Source: Paucibacter aquatile (lineage in GTDB: Bacteria; Pseudomonadota; Gammaproteobacteria; Burkholderiales; Burkholderiaceae_C). From it: DNA of 64,000 bases. The notes below the pieces were generated by a model, which saw nothing but the letters and a program-made list of their open reading frames with translations, was not told where the DNA came from and searched no databases. Position numbers and translations under genes: made by a program. Every line of letters begins with the position of its first letter. Positions within the stretch are counted from its first letter, which is position 1. The stretch lies in assembly GCF_002885975.1 (NCBI RefSeq), contig NZ_POSP01000003.1:2914001-2978000 (forward strand). Direction: 5' to 3'. Shown here one piece after another: positions 9,059 to 17,030 of the stretch.

Positions 9059-10615
9059 TCAGCCCTTCAGGGTCTGCTCGAGCACGTGGAGCTGCTGGTT
9101 CAGCTCGGTGTTCTTCTGGCGCTCGCCACCGATCTTGCGCACGGCGTGCAGCACGGTGGTGTGGTCGCGGCCGCCAAAGAGCTCGCCGATCTCGGGCAGG
9201 CTCTTCTGCGTCAGCTCCTTGGCCAGGTACATGGCGATCTGGCGCGGCCGGGCGATGCTGGCCGGGCGCTTCTTGCTGTACATGTCGGCGATCTTGATCT
9301 TGTAGAAATCGGCCACCGTCTTCTGGATGTTCTCGACCGAGATCTGGCGGTTCTGGATCGAGAGCAGGTCTTTCAGCGCCTCGCGCGCCAGCTGGATGTT
9401 GATTTCCTTGTGGCTGAAGCGGCTGTAGGCCAGCACCTTGCGCAGGGCGCCTTCCAGCTCGCGCACATTGGCACGCACGTTCTTGGCGATGAAGAAGGCC
9501 ACGTCTTCGGGCATGGGCGTTTGTTCGGCCTCGGCCTTCTTGATCAGGATGGCGACGCGCATCTCCAGCTCGGGCGGCTCGATGGCCACCGTCAGGCCGG
9601 CGTCGAAACGGCTGGTCAGGCGCTCATCGATGTCGGCCAGGCCCTTGGGGTAGGTGTCGCTGGTCATGATGATGTGGGCGCGCTTGGCCAGCAGGGCTTC
9701 GAAGGCGTTGAAGAACTCCTCCTGTGTGCGCTCCTTGCCGGCGAAGAATTGCACATCGTCGATCAGCAGCAGGTCGAGTGAGTGGTACTTGGCCTTGAGC
9801 TCGTCAAAGGTCTTGCGCTGGTAATTCTTCACCACGTCGGAGATGAACTGCTCGGCGTGCAGGTAGAGCACGCGCGCATCGGGCTTGTCCTTGAGCAGGG
9901 CGTTGCCCACAGCGTGGATCAAATGGGTCTTGCCCAGGCCGACACCGCCGTAGATGAACAGCGGGTTGTACATCTGGCCCGGGGCGCCAGCCACGTGCAG
10001 GGCGGCGGTGCGCGCCATCTGGTTGGCGCGGCCGGGCACGAGGTTGTCGAAGGTCAGCGCGCTGTTGATGCGGTGGCGGCTGGCGCTCGGCGGCAGGTTG
10101 GCAGCGGCGGAAGGCGCCTGCTGCGGCGCGGCCGCAAGCGGCTGGCCAGCCACCACGGGGCCCGCAGCTGGGGCGGCGGGGGAGGCAGAAGGGTGGCTGA
10201 CCGGGCGCAGGCCGTTGTGCAGCACCTGGCCCACGGTGATGGGCTGGCTGGACGGCGAGCTCACCGCGGCCGAACGGCTCATCGGCGCCAGCGGCTCACG
10301 CGCAGCCAGGGCCAGCTCCAGGCGGGCGGGCTTGCCGGCGAGTTCGCTGAGAATGGATTCGATGCGGCCGGCGTACTGGTTGCGGATCCAGTCCAGCTTG
10401 AAGCGGTTGGGCACCCGCAGGGACACGACCAGGCCCTCGGCACCCGCGCCATCGGCCACCACGGCGGGCGGCAAGGGCCGGATCCAGGTGTTGAATTGTT
10501 GCTCGGGCAACTCGGCGGCCAACCTCTCGCAACCGCGCTGCCACAGGTCGAAACCCGGGTCTTGCTGCATCGGTTGCGGGCTCAGGCCCTCTGCCCCAAA
10601 CATGTCTGCGCTCAT
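9059..10615 (-). CDS. dnaA: Chromosomal replication initiator DnaA
   Basis: AAA+ initiator that binds 9-mer DnaA boxes and opens the origin. Domain I (GFDLWQRGCERLAAELPEQQ) is followed by a long Pro/Ala-rich domain II linker (about residues 105-180). The AAA+ domain III has Walker A GGVGLGKTH near 223-231 and Walker B LLIDDVQFF. Domain IV has the DnaA signature GGRDHTTVLHAVRKI near the C-terminus. I used the ATG at 10615 (MSADMFGAEG), giving 518 residues; a second ATG four codons later is possible. Two DnaA-box-like 9-mers lie within 70 bp upstream of the start, one abutting it, consistent with autoregulation. Confidence 0.98.
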   Translation of the reverse strand: MSADMFGAEGLSPQPMQQDPGFDLWQRGCERLAAELPEQQFNTWIRPLPPAVVADGAGAEGLVVSLRVPNRFKLDWIRNQYAGRIESILSELAGKPARLELALAAREPLAPMSRSAAVSSPSSQPITVGQVLHNGLRPVSHPSASPAAPAAGPVVAGQPLAAAPQQAPSAAANLPPSASRHRINSALTFDNLVPGRANQMARTAALHVAGAPGQMYNPLFIYGGVGLGKTHLIHAVGNALLKDKPDARVLYLHAEQFISDVVKNYQRKTFDELKAKYHSLDLLLIDDVQFFAGKERTQEEFFNAFEALLAKRAHIIMTSDTYPKGLADIDERLTSRFDAGLTVAIEPPELEMRVAILIKKAEAEQTPMPEDVAFFIAKNVRANVRELEGALRKVLAYSRFSHKEINIQLAREALKDLLSIQNRQISVENIQKTVADFYKIKIADMYSKKRPASIARPRQIAMYLAKELTQKSLPEIGELFGGRDHTTVLHAVRKIGGERQKNTELNQQLHVLEQTLKG

Positions 10616-10624
10616 TGTGGAAAA
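10616..10624 (-). promoter_or_regulatory. DnaA box TTTTCCACA
   Basis: One mismatch from TTATCCACA, read on the minus strand, ending right at the dnaA start codon. A protein bound here would probably block dnaA expression. Confidence 0.6.
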
Positions 10625-10675
10625 CTTGTTCTTGAGCGGCCGGATTGTACGGGTTCGGGGCCGCAAATTTAGAGG

Positions 10676-10684
10676 TTATCCACA
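10676..10684 (+). promoter_or_regulatory. DnaA box TTATCCACA (perfect)
   Basis: Exact match to the high-affinity consensus, inside an AT-rich patch 60 bp upstream of dnaA. Confidence 0.85.
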
Positions 10685-10737
10685 GATTTTTCGGCGCGGT
10701 CAATCCCCGGCAAACCCGGCTGGCAAATCCCCGGGCA

Positions 10738-10766
10738 TTGACCGAAGGGGCATTCTTTGGTGTAAT
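10738..10766 (+). promoter_or_regulatory. Sigma-70 promoter towards rpmH
   Basis: TTGACC, exactly 17 bp spacing, then TGTAAT: each hexamer differs from consensus at one position. It points to rpmH, 450 bp downstream, so the transcript would cross the origin region. A closer promoter could also exist, but none is as clear. Confidence 0.6.
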
Positions 10767-10964
10767 CGCGGGTTTTCCGGACGCTGCGGACCTTGGGTCG
10801 GGTGTTTGGTGCCAACTCTCGGGCGCAGCACGCTGCCCCGGTGGGCTCAAGCCCAGAGCCGGCGCCAGGCAATCATCCTCGTGACCAGGCTGGCTTTGGC
10901 TGACTTTGGCTTGGGCCGAACTTGGCGATCGTCGCAGCATCAAACCCCAGGCGGGGCCGCCGAC

Positions 10965-10973
10965 TTGTTCACA
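10965..10973 (+). promoter_or_regulatory. Weak DnaA box TTGTTCACA
   Basis: One mismatch from TTATNCACA, in the middle of the dnaA-rpmH intergenic region. Confidence 0.35.
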
Positions 10974-11217
10974 GGTCAGCGACTGGCTCAGGGTTTGTTG
11001 TTGCAAACGCATGAGCGGCGCCCCGGCGCGGCACACATCAGTGGCTGTTGGTGAAAGAGCTGTAAACCGCCGGGCGATCCGCCCCGCAGAGCACCAGCCC
11101 CCGATCCAGCCGACGCTTGAGGTGCAATCCGCAACTCGTTTTGCACCCGGCGATTGATCGCCAACCACAGCTAAAGCGTCATCCGACGTCCTTAGACCTT
11201 CTCAAGAGGCCTCCATC

Positions 11218-11352
11218 ATGAAACGTACTTACCAAGCATCCAAGACCCGTCGCGCCCGCACCCATGGCTTCCTGGTCCGCATGAAGACCCGCGGTGGCCG
11301 TGCCGTCATCGCTGCGCGCCGCGCCAAGGGCCGCAAGCGTCTGGCTGTCTAA
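11218..11352 (+). CDS. rpmH: 50S ribosomal protein L34
   Basis: A 44-residue, very basic ribosomal protein of the large subunit: it starts MKRTYQASKTRRARTHGF and ends KGRKRLAV, the family pattern and exact usual length. The ATG at 11218 follows AAGAGGCCTCC, which provides a purine-rich ribosome binding site. It begins the rpmH-rnpA-yidD-yidC series on the plus strand, with rnpA only 23 bp downstream. Confidence 0.97.
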   Translation: MKRTYQASKTRRARTHGFLVRMKTRGGRAVIAARRAKGRKRLAV

Positions 11353-11375
11353 TTCAGGTTCTTCCTTCCTGAATC

Positions 11376-11873
11376 ATGATCGGCCGCATCGTGCGATCGG
11401 CCGACTTTGAACGCGTGCTGGGTCGCCCCAGCCGCGTGCGCAGCCCCCACTTCGCCGTGCACCATCTGTCGGCCTCGCCGAGCCTGCCTGCCAAGGTCTT
11501 ATCCACCGACGCAGCCAAGTTATCAACAGGTGATGCACAAGAAGCCCACAGCCCTGTGGATGAAGCACGGCCGGACGGCCAGTGGCTGGGGGTCATCGTA
11601 CCCAAGCGCCACGCCCGTCGCTCCGTGACGCGCTCCCTGCTGAAGCGCCAGATTCGCGCCGCCTTTGCCGACCAGCCGCAGTTGCCGCCCGGCCTGTGGG
11701 TGGTGCGTTTGCGCACGCCTTTCGATCGCAAGCTGTTCCCCAGCGCTGCCTCTGACGCGCTGCGCGCTGCTGCGCGCGCCGAACTGAGCCAGCTGGTGGG
11801 CCGGCTGCTGTCCAGAACCACGCCGACGCCGCCCGCGGCCAGTGCCGCTGCGCCTGCCGCGGCCCAGCCCTGA
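11376..11873 (+). CDS. rnpA: Ribonuclease P protein component
   Basis: Protein subunit of RNase P, which matures tRNA 5' ends together with RnpB RNA. The family core is visible: an N-terminal FERVLG segment, then VIVPKRHARRSVTRSLLKRQIRAAF, the RNA-binding motif, then a conserved tail (PPGLWVVRLRTPF). At 165 residues it is longer than the usual 115-120. Extra length lies in an insert of roughly 30 residues between the first strands (about residues 33-64) and in an Ala/Pro-rich C-terminal tail. The DNA of the insert carries four DnaA-box-like 9-mers in 65 bp, so its sequence may be constrained by origin function rather than by the protein. Confidence 0.95.
   Translation: MIGRIVRSADFERVLGRPSRVRSPHFAVHHLSASPSLPAKVLSTDAAKLSTGDAQEAHSPVDEARPDGQWLGVIVPKRHARRSVTRSLLKRQIRAAFADQPQLPPGLWVVRLRTPFDRKLFPSAASDALRAAARAELSQLVGRLLSRTTPTPPAASAAAPAAAQP
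11499..11507 (+). promoter_or_regulatory. DnaA-box-like TTATCCACC in rnpA
   Basis: One mismatch from TTATCCACA; encodes the Leu-Ser-Thr of the RnpA insert. Confidence 0.5.
11520..11528 (+). promoter_or_regulatory. DnaA-box-like TTATCAACA in rnpA
   Basis: One mismatch from TTATCCACA, 21 bp (two helical turns) after the previous box and encoding a second Leu-Ser-Thr. Confidence 0.5.
11531..11539 (+). promoter_or_regulatory. DnaA-box-like TGATGCACA in rnpA
   Basis: One mismatch from TTATNCACA; the weakest of the four candidate boxes in rnpA. Confidence 0.3.
11555..11563 (-). promoter_or_regulatory. DnaA-box-like TCATCCACA in rnpA
   Basis: One mismatch from TTATCCACA, read on the minus strand, in the codons for Pro-Val-Asp-Glu. 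Confidence 0.45.
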
Positions 11874-11927
11874 AGCGCGGCGCAGCGCTTCGCCTTCCAC
11901 CCGGTCTGCCTTGCCACTCCACTCGCC

Positions 11928-12263
11928 ATGGCCCACGACCCCACCGCTCCCTCGCTCGCCCAGCGCGCCTTGGTCGGATTGGTGCGTGGCTATCGCCTGC
12001 TGCTGAGCCCCTGGCTGGGCAGCGCCTGCCGTTTCGAGCCGACCTGTTCGGTCTACTCGATCGAAGCCTTGCAGCGCCACGGCGCGGCGGCCGGCAGCTA
12101 TCTCACCGTGCACCGTCTGTTGCGCTGCCACCCCTTTTGCGCGGGCGGCCATGACGCTGTGCCTGACAATCCGCCTGCGCTGTTCAGCCGACTCGGGCTG
12201 TGCGCGCCGAGTTCGCCTTCCCCTTCCCCCCGCAATTCCACCCAATCAGAAGCCTCCTCATGA
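11928..12263 (+). CDS. yidD: Membrane protein insertion efficiency factor YidD
   Basis: Small inner-membrane-associated protein that helps YidC-dependent insertion. The family hallmark is clear: GYRLLLSPWLGSACRFEPTCSVYSIEALQRHG, with cysteines, then LLRCHPFCAGGHDAVP. Length is 111 residues, the last about 30 being Ser/Pro-rich and not conserved. It lies 54 bp after rnpA, and its stop overlaps the yidC start in ATGA, so the two are probably translationally coupled. Confidence 0.95.
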   Translation: MAHDPTAPSLAQRALVGLVRGYRLLLSPWLGSACRFEPTCSVYSIEALQRHGAAAGSYLTVHRLLRCHPFCAGGHDAVPDNPPALFSRLGLCAPSSPSPSPRNSTQSEASS

Positions 12264-13972
12264 CTGATATTCGCCGCACCGTCCTGTGGGTGGTGTTCAC
12301 CATGTCTCTCGTCCTGCTCTGGGACGGCTGGCAAAAGCACAACGGACACCCGTCGATGTTCAGCCCGCCGGCTGCCAAGCCTGTGGCCGCCGCCGGTTCG
12401 GCCGCGCAAGCGGGCGTGCCAGCCACCGCCGGCCAGGCCGCGGGTGCCACGGCCGTGCCGGGTGCGCCGCTCGCCGCCAAGAGCGAGAAGCTGACCATCA
12501 CCACCGATGTGCTGACCGTCACCCTGGACACCCAGGGCGGTGATGTCACCCGCGTCGAGCTGCCCAAGTACCTGCACTCGCCCGAACCGGGCCTGTTCGA
12601 CCCGCTGCTGCAAGCCGTGGGCCTGAAGGACAAGCCCAAGGTGGAGCCCACGCCCATCGTGCTGCTGGATGCCGCTTCGCAAAGCTACAAGGCCCAGACC
12701 GGCCTGGTGGGCACGCGCGGAGAGCAGCTGCCCACGCACAACACGCTGATGACGGTGACCACGCCCGAGCGCAAGCTGGCCGACGGCGCCAACGAGCTGC
12801 TGGTGCGCCTGGAGTCGGCCGAAGTCGGCGGTGTGACCTATGTGAAGACCTACAGCTTCAAGCGCGGCGACTATGTCATCGGCGTCAAGCACGAGGTCAT
12901 CAACAAGGGCGCGGCCGCACTGACCCCGCAGGTCTATGTGCAGCTGGTGCGCGACGGCGTGGCCGGCCCGGGCGGCACGGCCTTCACCGGCACCTTCACC
13001 GGCCCGGCCATCTACACCGACAAGAACAAGTTCCAGAAGTTCGAGTTCAGCGACCTGGCCAAGGGCAAGGCCGAGCACGAGAAGACCGCCAACGACGGTT
13101 GGGTGGCCATGGTCCAGCATTACTTCGCCAGCGCCTGGCTGCACAACGATGCCGCACCGCGCGAGTTCTTCGTCAACAAGCTCAAGGGCGCCGTGCCCGA
13201 GCAGTTCGCCGTCGGCATGGTCTTCACCCTGCCCCAGCTGGCTCCGGGCGCCACCGCCACCAAGCTGGACCAACTCTTCGTCGGCCCGCAGGAAGAAAAC
13301 AAGCTCGCCGCTCTGGCCCCGGGCCTGGAGCTGGTGAAGGACTACGGCATCTTCGCCATCCTGGCCAAGCCGCTGTTCTGGCTGCTGGAGAAGCTGCACT
13401 CCATCCTGGGCAACTGGGGCTGGGCCATCATCGCCCTGGTCGTGCTGCTGAAGATCGCCTTCTACTGGCTGAACGCCAGCGCCTACAAGAGCATGGCGAA
13501 GATGAAGGCCGTCGGCCCCAAGATTCAGGAAATGCGTGAGCGCCTGAAGGACAAGCCGCAGCAGATGCAGCAGGAGATGATGAAGATCTACCGCGAGGAG
13601 AAGGTCAACCCCATCGGTGGTTGCCTGCCCATCTTCTTGCAGATGCCTTTCTTCATGGGCCTGTACTGGGTGCTGCTGTCCACCGTGGAAATGCGCGGCG
13701 CGCCCTGGCTGGGCTGGATCACCGATCTGTCGGTCAAGGACCCCTACTTCATCCTGCCCCTGCTGATGACGGCCTCCAGCCTGTTCCAGGTCTGGCTGAA
13801 CCCGACCCCGCCGGACCCGATGCAGGCCAAGATGATGTGGATCATGCCGCTGGCCTTCAGCTTCATGTTCTTCATCTTCCCCTCGGGTCTGGTGCTGTAC
13901 TGGCTGGTGAACAACATCCTGTCGATCGCCCAGCAGTGGTACATCAACAAGAAACTGGGCGTGCAGAACTAG
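12260..13972 (+). CDS. yidC: Membrane protein insertase YidC
   Basis: Inner-membrane insertase, acting alone or with Sec. The 570-residue protein begins MTDIRRTVLWVVFTMSLVLLWDGWQ (first membrane segment). A periplasmic beta-rich domain spans about residues 70-340, followed by the conserved five-helix region with NWGWAIIALVVLLK, NPIGGCLPIFLQMPFFMGLYWVL and the C-terminal membrane pair near SFMFFIFPSGLVLYWLVNNILS. The ATG at 12260 overlaps yidD by four bases (ATGA); longer frames upstream run through yidD. A strong intrinsic terminator follows at 14020-14054, ending this operon. Confidence 0.98.
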   Translation: MTDIRRTVLWVVFTMSLVLLWDGWQKHNGHPSMFSPPAAKPVAAAGSAAQAGVPATAGQAAGATAVPGAPLAAKSEKLTITTDVLTVTLDTQGGDVTRVELPKYLHSPEPGLFDPLLQAVGLKDKPKVEPTPIVLLDAASQSYKAQTGLVGTRGEQLPTHNTLMTVTTPERKLADGANELLVRLESAEVGGVTYVKTYSFKRGDYVIGVKHEVINKGAAALTPQVYVQLVRDGVAGPGGTAFTGTFTGPAIYTDKNKFQKFEFSDLAKGKAEHEKTANDGWVAMVQHYFASAWLHNDAAPREFFVNKLKGAVPEQFAVGMVFTLPQLAPGATATKLDQLFVGPQEENKLAALAPGLELVKDYGIFAILAKPLFWLLEKLHSILGNWGWAIIALVVLLKIAFYWLNASAYKSMAKMKAVGPKIQEMRERLKDKPQQMQQEMMKIYREEKVNPIGGCLPIFLQMPFFMGLYWVLLSTVEMRGAPWLGWITDLSVKDPYFILPLLMTASSLFQVWLNPTPPDPMQAKMMWIMPLAFSFMFFIFPSGLVLYWLVNNILSIAQQWYINKKLGVQN

Positions 13973-13990
13973 AGCTGCCCCCGCCTTTCG

Positions 13991-14007
13991 CAAGTGCCCG
14001 GCACTTG
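13991..14007 (+). repeat. Small hairpin after yidC
   Basis: Inverted repeat CAAGTGC / GCACTTG with a 3-nt loop, just before the main terminator. Confidence 0.4.
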
Positions 14008-14019
14008 CAATAGTTCACG

Positions 14020-14054
14020 AAGCCCCCAGTTACCCCGTAACTGAGGGCTTTTTT
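14020..14054 (+). terminator. Intrinsic terminator of the rpmH-yidC operon
   Basis: Stem AAGCCC(C)CAGTTAC / GTAACTG(A)GGGCTT with a short loop, followed by a T-run (14049-14054). A textbook rho-independent terminator. Confidence 0.9.
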
Positions 14055-14218
14055 CTTGGGCGAAACAAGCCTTCAATCGAGTCATGCGGGGCAGAGTGCT
14101 TCATCGCCACACCGGTCGGTGAACCCAGGCCCGAGATCCAGCCTCACGCGAGCGCTGGAACCCGGCCTCCCCCGCGCCATATCTTGGGCCCATCGCGCCG
14201 CAAGCCGCCAGGCCCCAA

Positions 14219-14256
14219 GCCGGCGCTGATCTGCCGTTCAGCGCCGGCATTTTTTT
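14219..14256 (+). terminator. Terminator or attenuator immediately upstream of mnmE
   Basis: Perfect 11-bp stem GCCGGCGCTGA / TCAGCGCCGGC (14219-14229, 14238-14248), an 8-nt loop and seven Ts (14250-14256). It ends 29 bp before the mnmE ATG. As yidC already has its own terminator, this one would stop transcripts heading into mnmE unless transcription starts after it. Confidence 0.8.
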
Positions 14257-14285
14257 GCCCGCTGCGGCAGCCCGATAATTCCGCC

Positions 14286-15668
14286 ATGCTCTCCCGCCAC
14301 CACGACCCCATCGCCGCCATTGCCACCGCCCCGGGTCGAGGGGCCGTCGGCATCGTCCGGGTGTCCTCCCCGCAAGACCTGACCCCCTTGGTGGCCGCCG
14401 TCTGCGGCAAAGCCCTGAAGGCGCGCGAGGCGACGTATCTGCCTTTTCGCGACGCAGCCGGCGCGGCCATCGACCAGGGCCTGGCCCTGCTGTTCCCGGC
14501 GCCGCATTCCTACACAGGCGAGCATGTGCTGGAGCTGCAGGCCCACGGTGGCCCGGTGGTGCTGCAACTCTTGCTGGCGCGCTGCCTGGAAGCGGGGCGT
14601 GAGCAGGGCCTGGCCCTGCGCCTGGCAGAGCCGGGTGAGTTCACCCAGCGCGCCTTTCTCAACGGCAAGCTGGACCTGGCCCAGGCCGAGGCCGTCAGCG
14701 ACCTGATTGACTCCAGCACCGAGGCCGCGGCCCGCAGCGCCAGCCGGGCACTCGGCGGTGCACTCTCGGGCGAGGTGGGCGAGCTGCGCGACGCGCTGAT
14801 CAAGCTGCGCATGCTGGTCGAGGCGACCCTGGACTTCCCCGAGGAAGAGATCGACTTCCTGCAGCAGGCCGATGCACTCGGCCGCCTGAGCCGGCTGCAG
14901 CAGCGCCTGGACGCCGTGCTGGACCGCACCCGCCAGGGCGCCCTGCTGCGCGAGGGCATCAAGGTCGTGCTGGCCGGCCAGCCCAATGTGGGCAAGAGCT
15001 CGCTGCTGAACGCCCTGGCCGGCGCCGAGCTGGCCATCGTCACGCCCATCCCGGGCACCACGCGCGACAAGGTCAGCCAGACCATCCAAATCGAGGGCGT
15101 GCCCCTGCACATCAGCGACACCGCCGGCCTGCGCGACACCGAGGACGAGGTCGAACGCATCGGCGTGGCGCGCAGCTGGGAGGCGATTGCCGATGCCGAT
15201 GTGATCCTCTTCCTGCACGACCTGACCCGTGTTGGCCAGGCCGACTACGAGGCCGAAGACCGCTTGATCTCAGACCGTCTCGCTAACGTGTCAGCCGAGC
15301 GCATCCTACAAGTGTTCAACAAGAGCGATGCGCCGAATGCCGCGCCGGTGCCCGAGGGCGCGTTGAGCCTGTCCGCCAAGTCTGGCGCCGGCCTGCAAGC
15401 CCTGCGCCAGCGCCTGCTCCAGCAGGTGGGCTGGCAAGCCACGCCCGAAGGCCTCTACATCGCCCGCGAGCGCCATGTGCAGGCCCTGCGCCGCACTCGC
15501 GAACACCTGGACATGGCCCAAGCCGTGGCCCATCAGCAGCCGCCGGCACTGGACCTGCTGGCCGAAGAACTTCGCCTGGCACACGATGCGCTGGGCGAGA
15601 TCACCGGGGCCTTTTCGGCCGACGACTTGCTTGGAGAAATCTTCAGCAAGTTTTGCATCGGCAAGTGA
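14286..15668 (+). CDS. mnmE: tRNA modification GTPase MnmE
   Basis: With MnmG, this protein makes the 5-carboxymethylaminomethyl modification at wobble U34. Its 460 residues have the MnmE order: an N-terminal tetrahydrofolate-binding domain (DPIAAIATAPGRGAVGIVR, PGEFTQRAFLNGKLDL), then a helical domain holding an inserted G domain with GQPNVGKSSL near 230, GTTRDK, DTAGL and NKSD. It ends in the catalytic C-terminus CIGK. The ATG at 14286 matches the conserved start; upstream in-frame residues cover the terminator hairpin and are not coding. Confidence 0.98.
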   Translation: MLSRHHDPIAAIATAPGRGAVGIVRVSSPQDLTPLVAAVCGKALKAREATYLPFRDAAGAAIDQGLALLFPAPHSYTGEHVLELQAHGGPVVLQLLLARCLEAGREQGLALRLAEPGEFTQRAFLNGKLDLAQAEAVSDLIDSSTEAAARSASRALGGALSGEVGELRDALIKLRMLVEATLDFPEEEIDFLQQADALGRLSRLQQRLDAVLDRTRQGALLREGIKVVLAGQPNVGKSSLLNALAGAELAIVTPIPGTTRDKVSQTIQIEGVPLHISDTAGLRDTEDEVERIGVARSWEAIADADVILFLHDLTRVGQADYEAEDRLISDRLANVSAERILQVFNKSDAPNAAPVPEGALSLSAKSGAGLQALRQRLLQQVGWQATPEGLYIARERHVQALRRTREHLDMAQAVAHQQPPALDLLAEELRLAHDALGEITGAFSADDLLGEIFSKFCIGK

Positions 15669-15677
15669 GGGGCCCGC

Positions 15678-16967
15678 TCACTTCATGAGCGCCGGCAGCC
15701 AGAGCGAGATCGCCGGCACAAAAGTCACCAGCGCCAGCGTGGCCAGCAAGGCGCCGTAGAAGGGCCAGATCGAGCGCATGACCTGGCCGACCGAGATGCC
15801 GCCGATGGCGCAGCCGACGAACTGGGTACTGCCGACCGGGGGGGTGTTGAGACCCAGGGCGCAGTTGATCAGCATCAGGATGCCGAACTGCAGCGGGCCC
15901 ATGCCGTACTGCTGGCAGATGGGCAGAAAGATCGGCGTGCAGATCAGGATGGTGGCCGCCATGTCCAGGAAGGTGCCGAGCACGAAGAGCAGCAGGTTGA
16001 CCATCAGAAAGATCACCCAGGGGCTCTGGCTGACGCTTTGCATCAGCTCACCGGTGCGCTGCGGCACCTCGTACAAGGCCATGAAGTAGCCGAAGGCCGA
16101 GGAGATGCCGATCAGCAGCAGCACCACGCCCGTGGTCTTGCAGGCCTTGGCGCAGGCCTTGAGGAAGTTCTGCCAGCTCAGCGAGCGGTAGACAAAGACC
16201 GTCACCCCCAAGGCCCAGAACACCGCCGTGGCGGCCGACTCGGTGGCGGTGAAGACCCCGCTGAGGATGCCGGCCAGGATGATCACCACCACCAGCAGGC
16301 CCGGCAGGGCGCCGACAAAAGCGCGGCCCACCGCCGCCCAGCCGGGGAAGGCGTCATGCGTGGGGTAGCCGCGCCGCACGGCCACACCGTAGGCCGCGGC
16401 CAGATTGGCCAGGGTCAGCAGCAGGGCCGGGATCAGCGCCGCCAGGATCAGGCCGAAGACACTGACCGAGGCGATGCCGGAGGCGGCCAGCACGAAGATG
16501 ATGAGGTTGTGCGAGGTTGGCATCAGCGCGCCGACCAGGGCCGCATGCGTGGTCACGTTGACCGCGTAGTCGGCGTGGTAGCCCTCCTTCTTCATCAGCG
16601 GAATCATCACCGAGCCCATGGCCGAGACATCGGCCAGCGGCGAGCCCGCCACCCCGCCGAACAAGGTGCAGCCCAGCACATTGCTCATGCCCAAACCGCC
16701 GCGCACATGGCCGATCAAGCTGTTGGCAAAGCGCACGATGCGGTCGGCAATGCCGCCGTAAAGCATCAGCTCGCCGGCGAACACGAAGAAGGGAATGGCC
16801 AGGAAGGAGAAGACCTGCATGCCGCCGACCATCTTCTGAAAGACCAGGGCCAGCGGCAGATCGGCCGCCAGCATGGTGGCCACCGAAGACAGGCCGATGG
16901 CAAAAGCCACCGGCACGCCCAGCAGCAGCAAGAGGGCAAAGCTCAGGCCCAGAACCCAGAGTTCCAT
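15678..16967 (-). CDS. dctM: TRAP transporter large permease (DctM-type)
   Basis: Main membrane subunit of a tripartite ATP-independent periplasmic transporter, probably a sodium symporter. It has 429 mostly hydrophobic residues with about 12 membrane segments, starting MELWVLGLSFALLLLLGVPVAFAIG. Family signatures include GGVAGSPLADVSAMGSVMIP and PPVGSTQFVGCAIGG. It is the last gene of dctP-dctQ-dctM, 63 bp after dctQ. The cargo is not readable from the sequence. The divergent neighbour kdgK and the shared operator suggest a pectin product, such as 2-keto-3-deoxygluconate or a galacturonate derivative. Confidence 0.93.
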   Translation of the reverse strand: MELWVLGLSFALLLLLGVPVAFAIGLSSVATMLAADLPLALVFQKMVGGMQVFSFLAIPFFVFAGELMLYGGIADRIVRFANSLIGHVRGGLGMSNVLGCTLFGGVAGSPLADVSAMGSVMIPLMKKEGYHADYAVNVTTHAALVGALMPTSHNLIIFVLAASGIASVSVFGLILAALIPALLLTLANLAAAYGVAVRRGYPTHDAFPGWAAVGRAFVGALPGLLVVVIILAGILSGVFTATESAATAVFWALGVTVFVYRSLSWQNFLKACAKACKTTGVVLLLIGISSAFGYFMALYEVPQRTGELMQSVSQSPWVIFLMVNLLLFVLGTFLDMAATILICTPIFLPICQQYGMGPLQFGILMLINCALGLNTPPVGSTQFVGCAIGGISVGQVMRSIWPFYGALLATLALVTFVPAISLWLPALMK

Positions 16968-17030
16968 CGCATCAAATCCTTGTGAATCAAAAGGGGGGCA
17001 GGCTTCGCCAGGCGGCGTGCTGCGCTGGGT

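Larger units (their letters stand above)
10616..11217. other. oriC: Probable chromosomal replication origin (oriC), dnaA-rpmH intergenic region
   Basis: A 602-bp region between divergent dnaA and rpmH without a convincing gene. It has a perfect consensus DnaA box (10676-10684), a near-consensus box next to the dnaA start (10616-10624), a weaker one (10965-10973), and an AT-rich patch around 10663-10692 that could serve for unwinding. It also carries a good sigma-70 promoter pointing towards rpmH. Boxes are few for an origin, and four more box-like 9-mers lie in rnpA at 11499-11563. The gene order is the standard oriC neighbourhood; a GC-skew switch was not computed. Confidence 0.75.
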
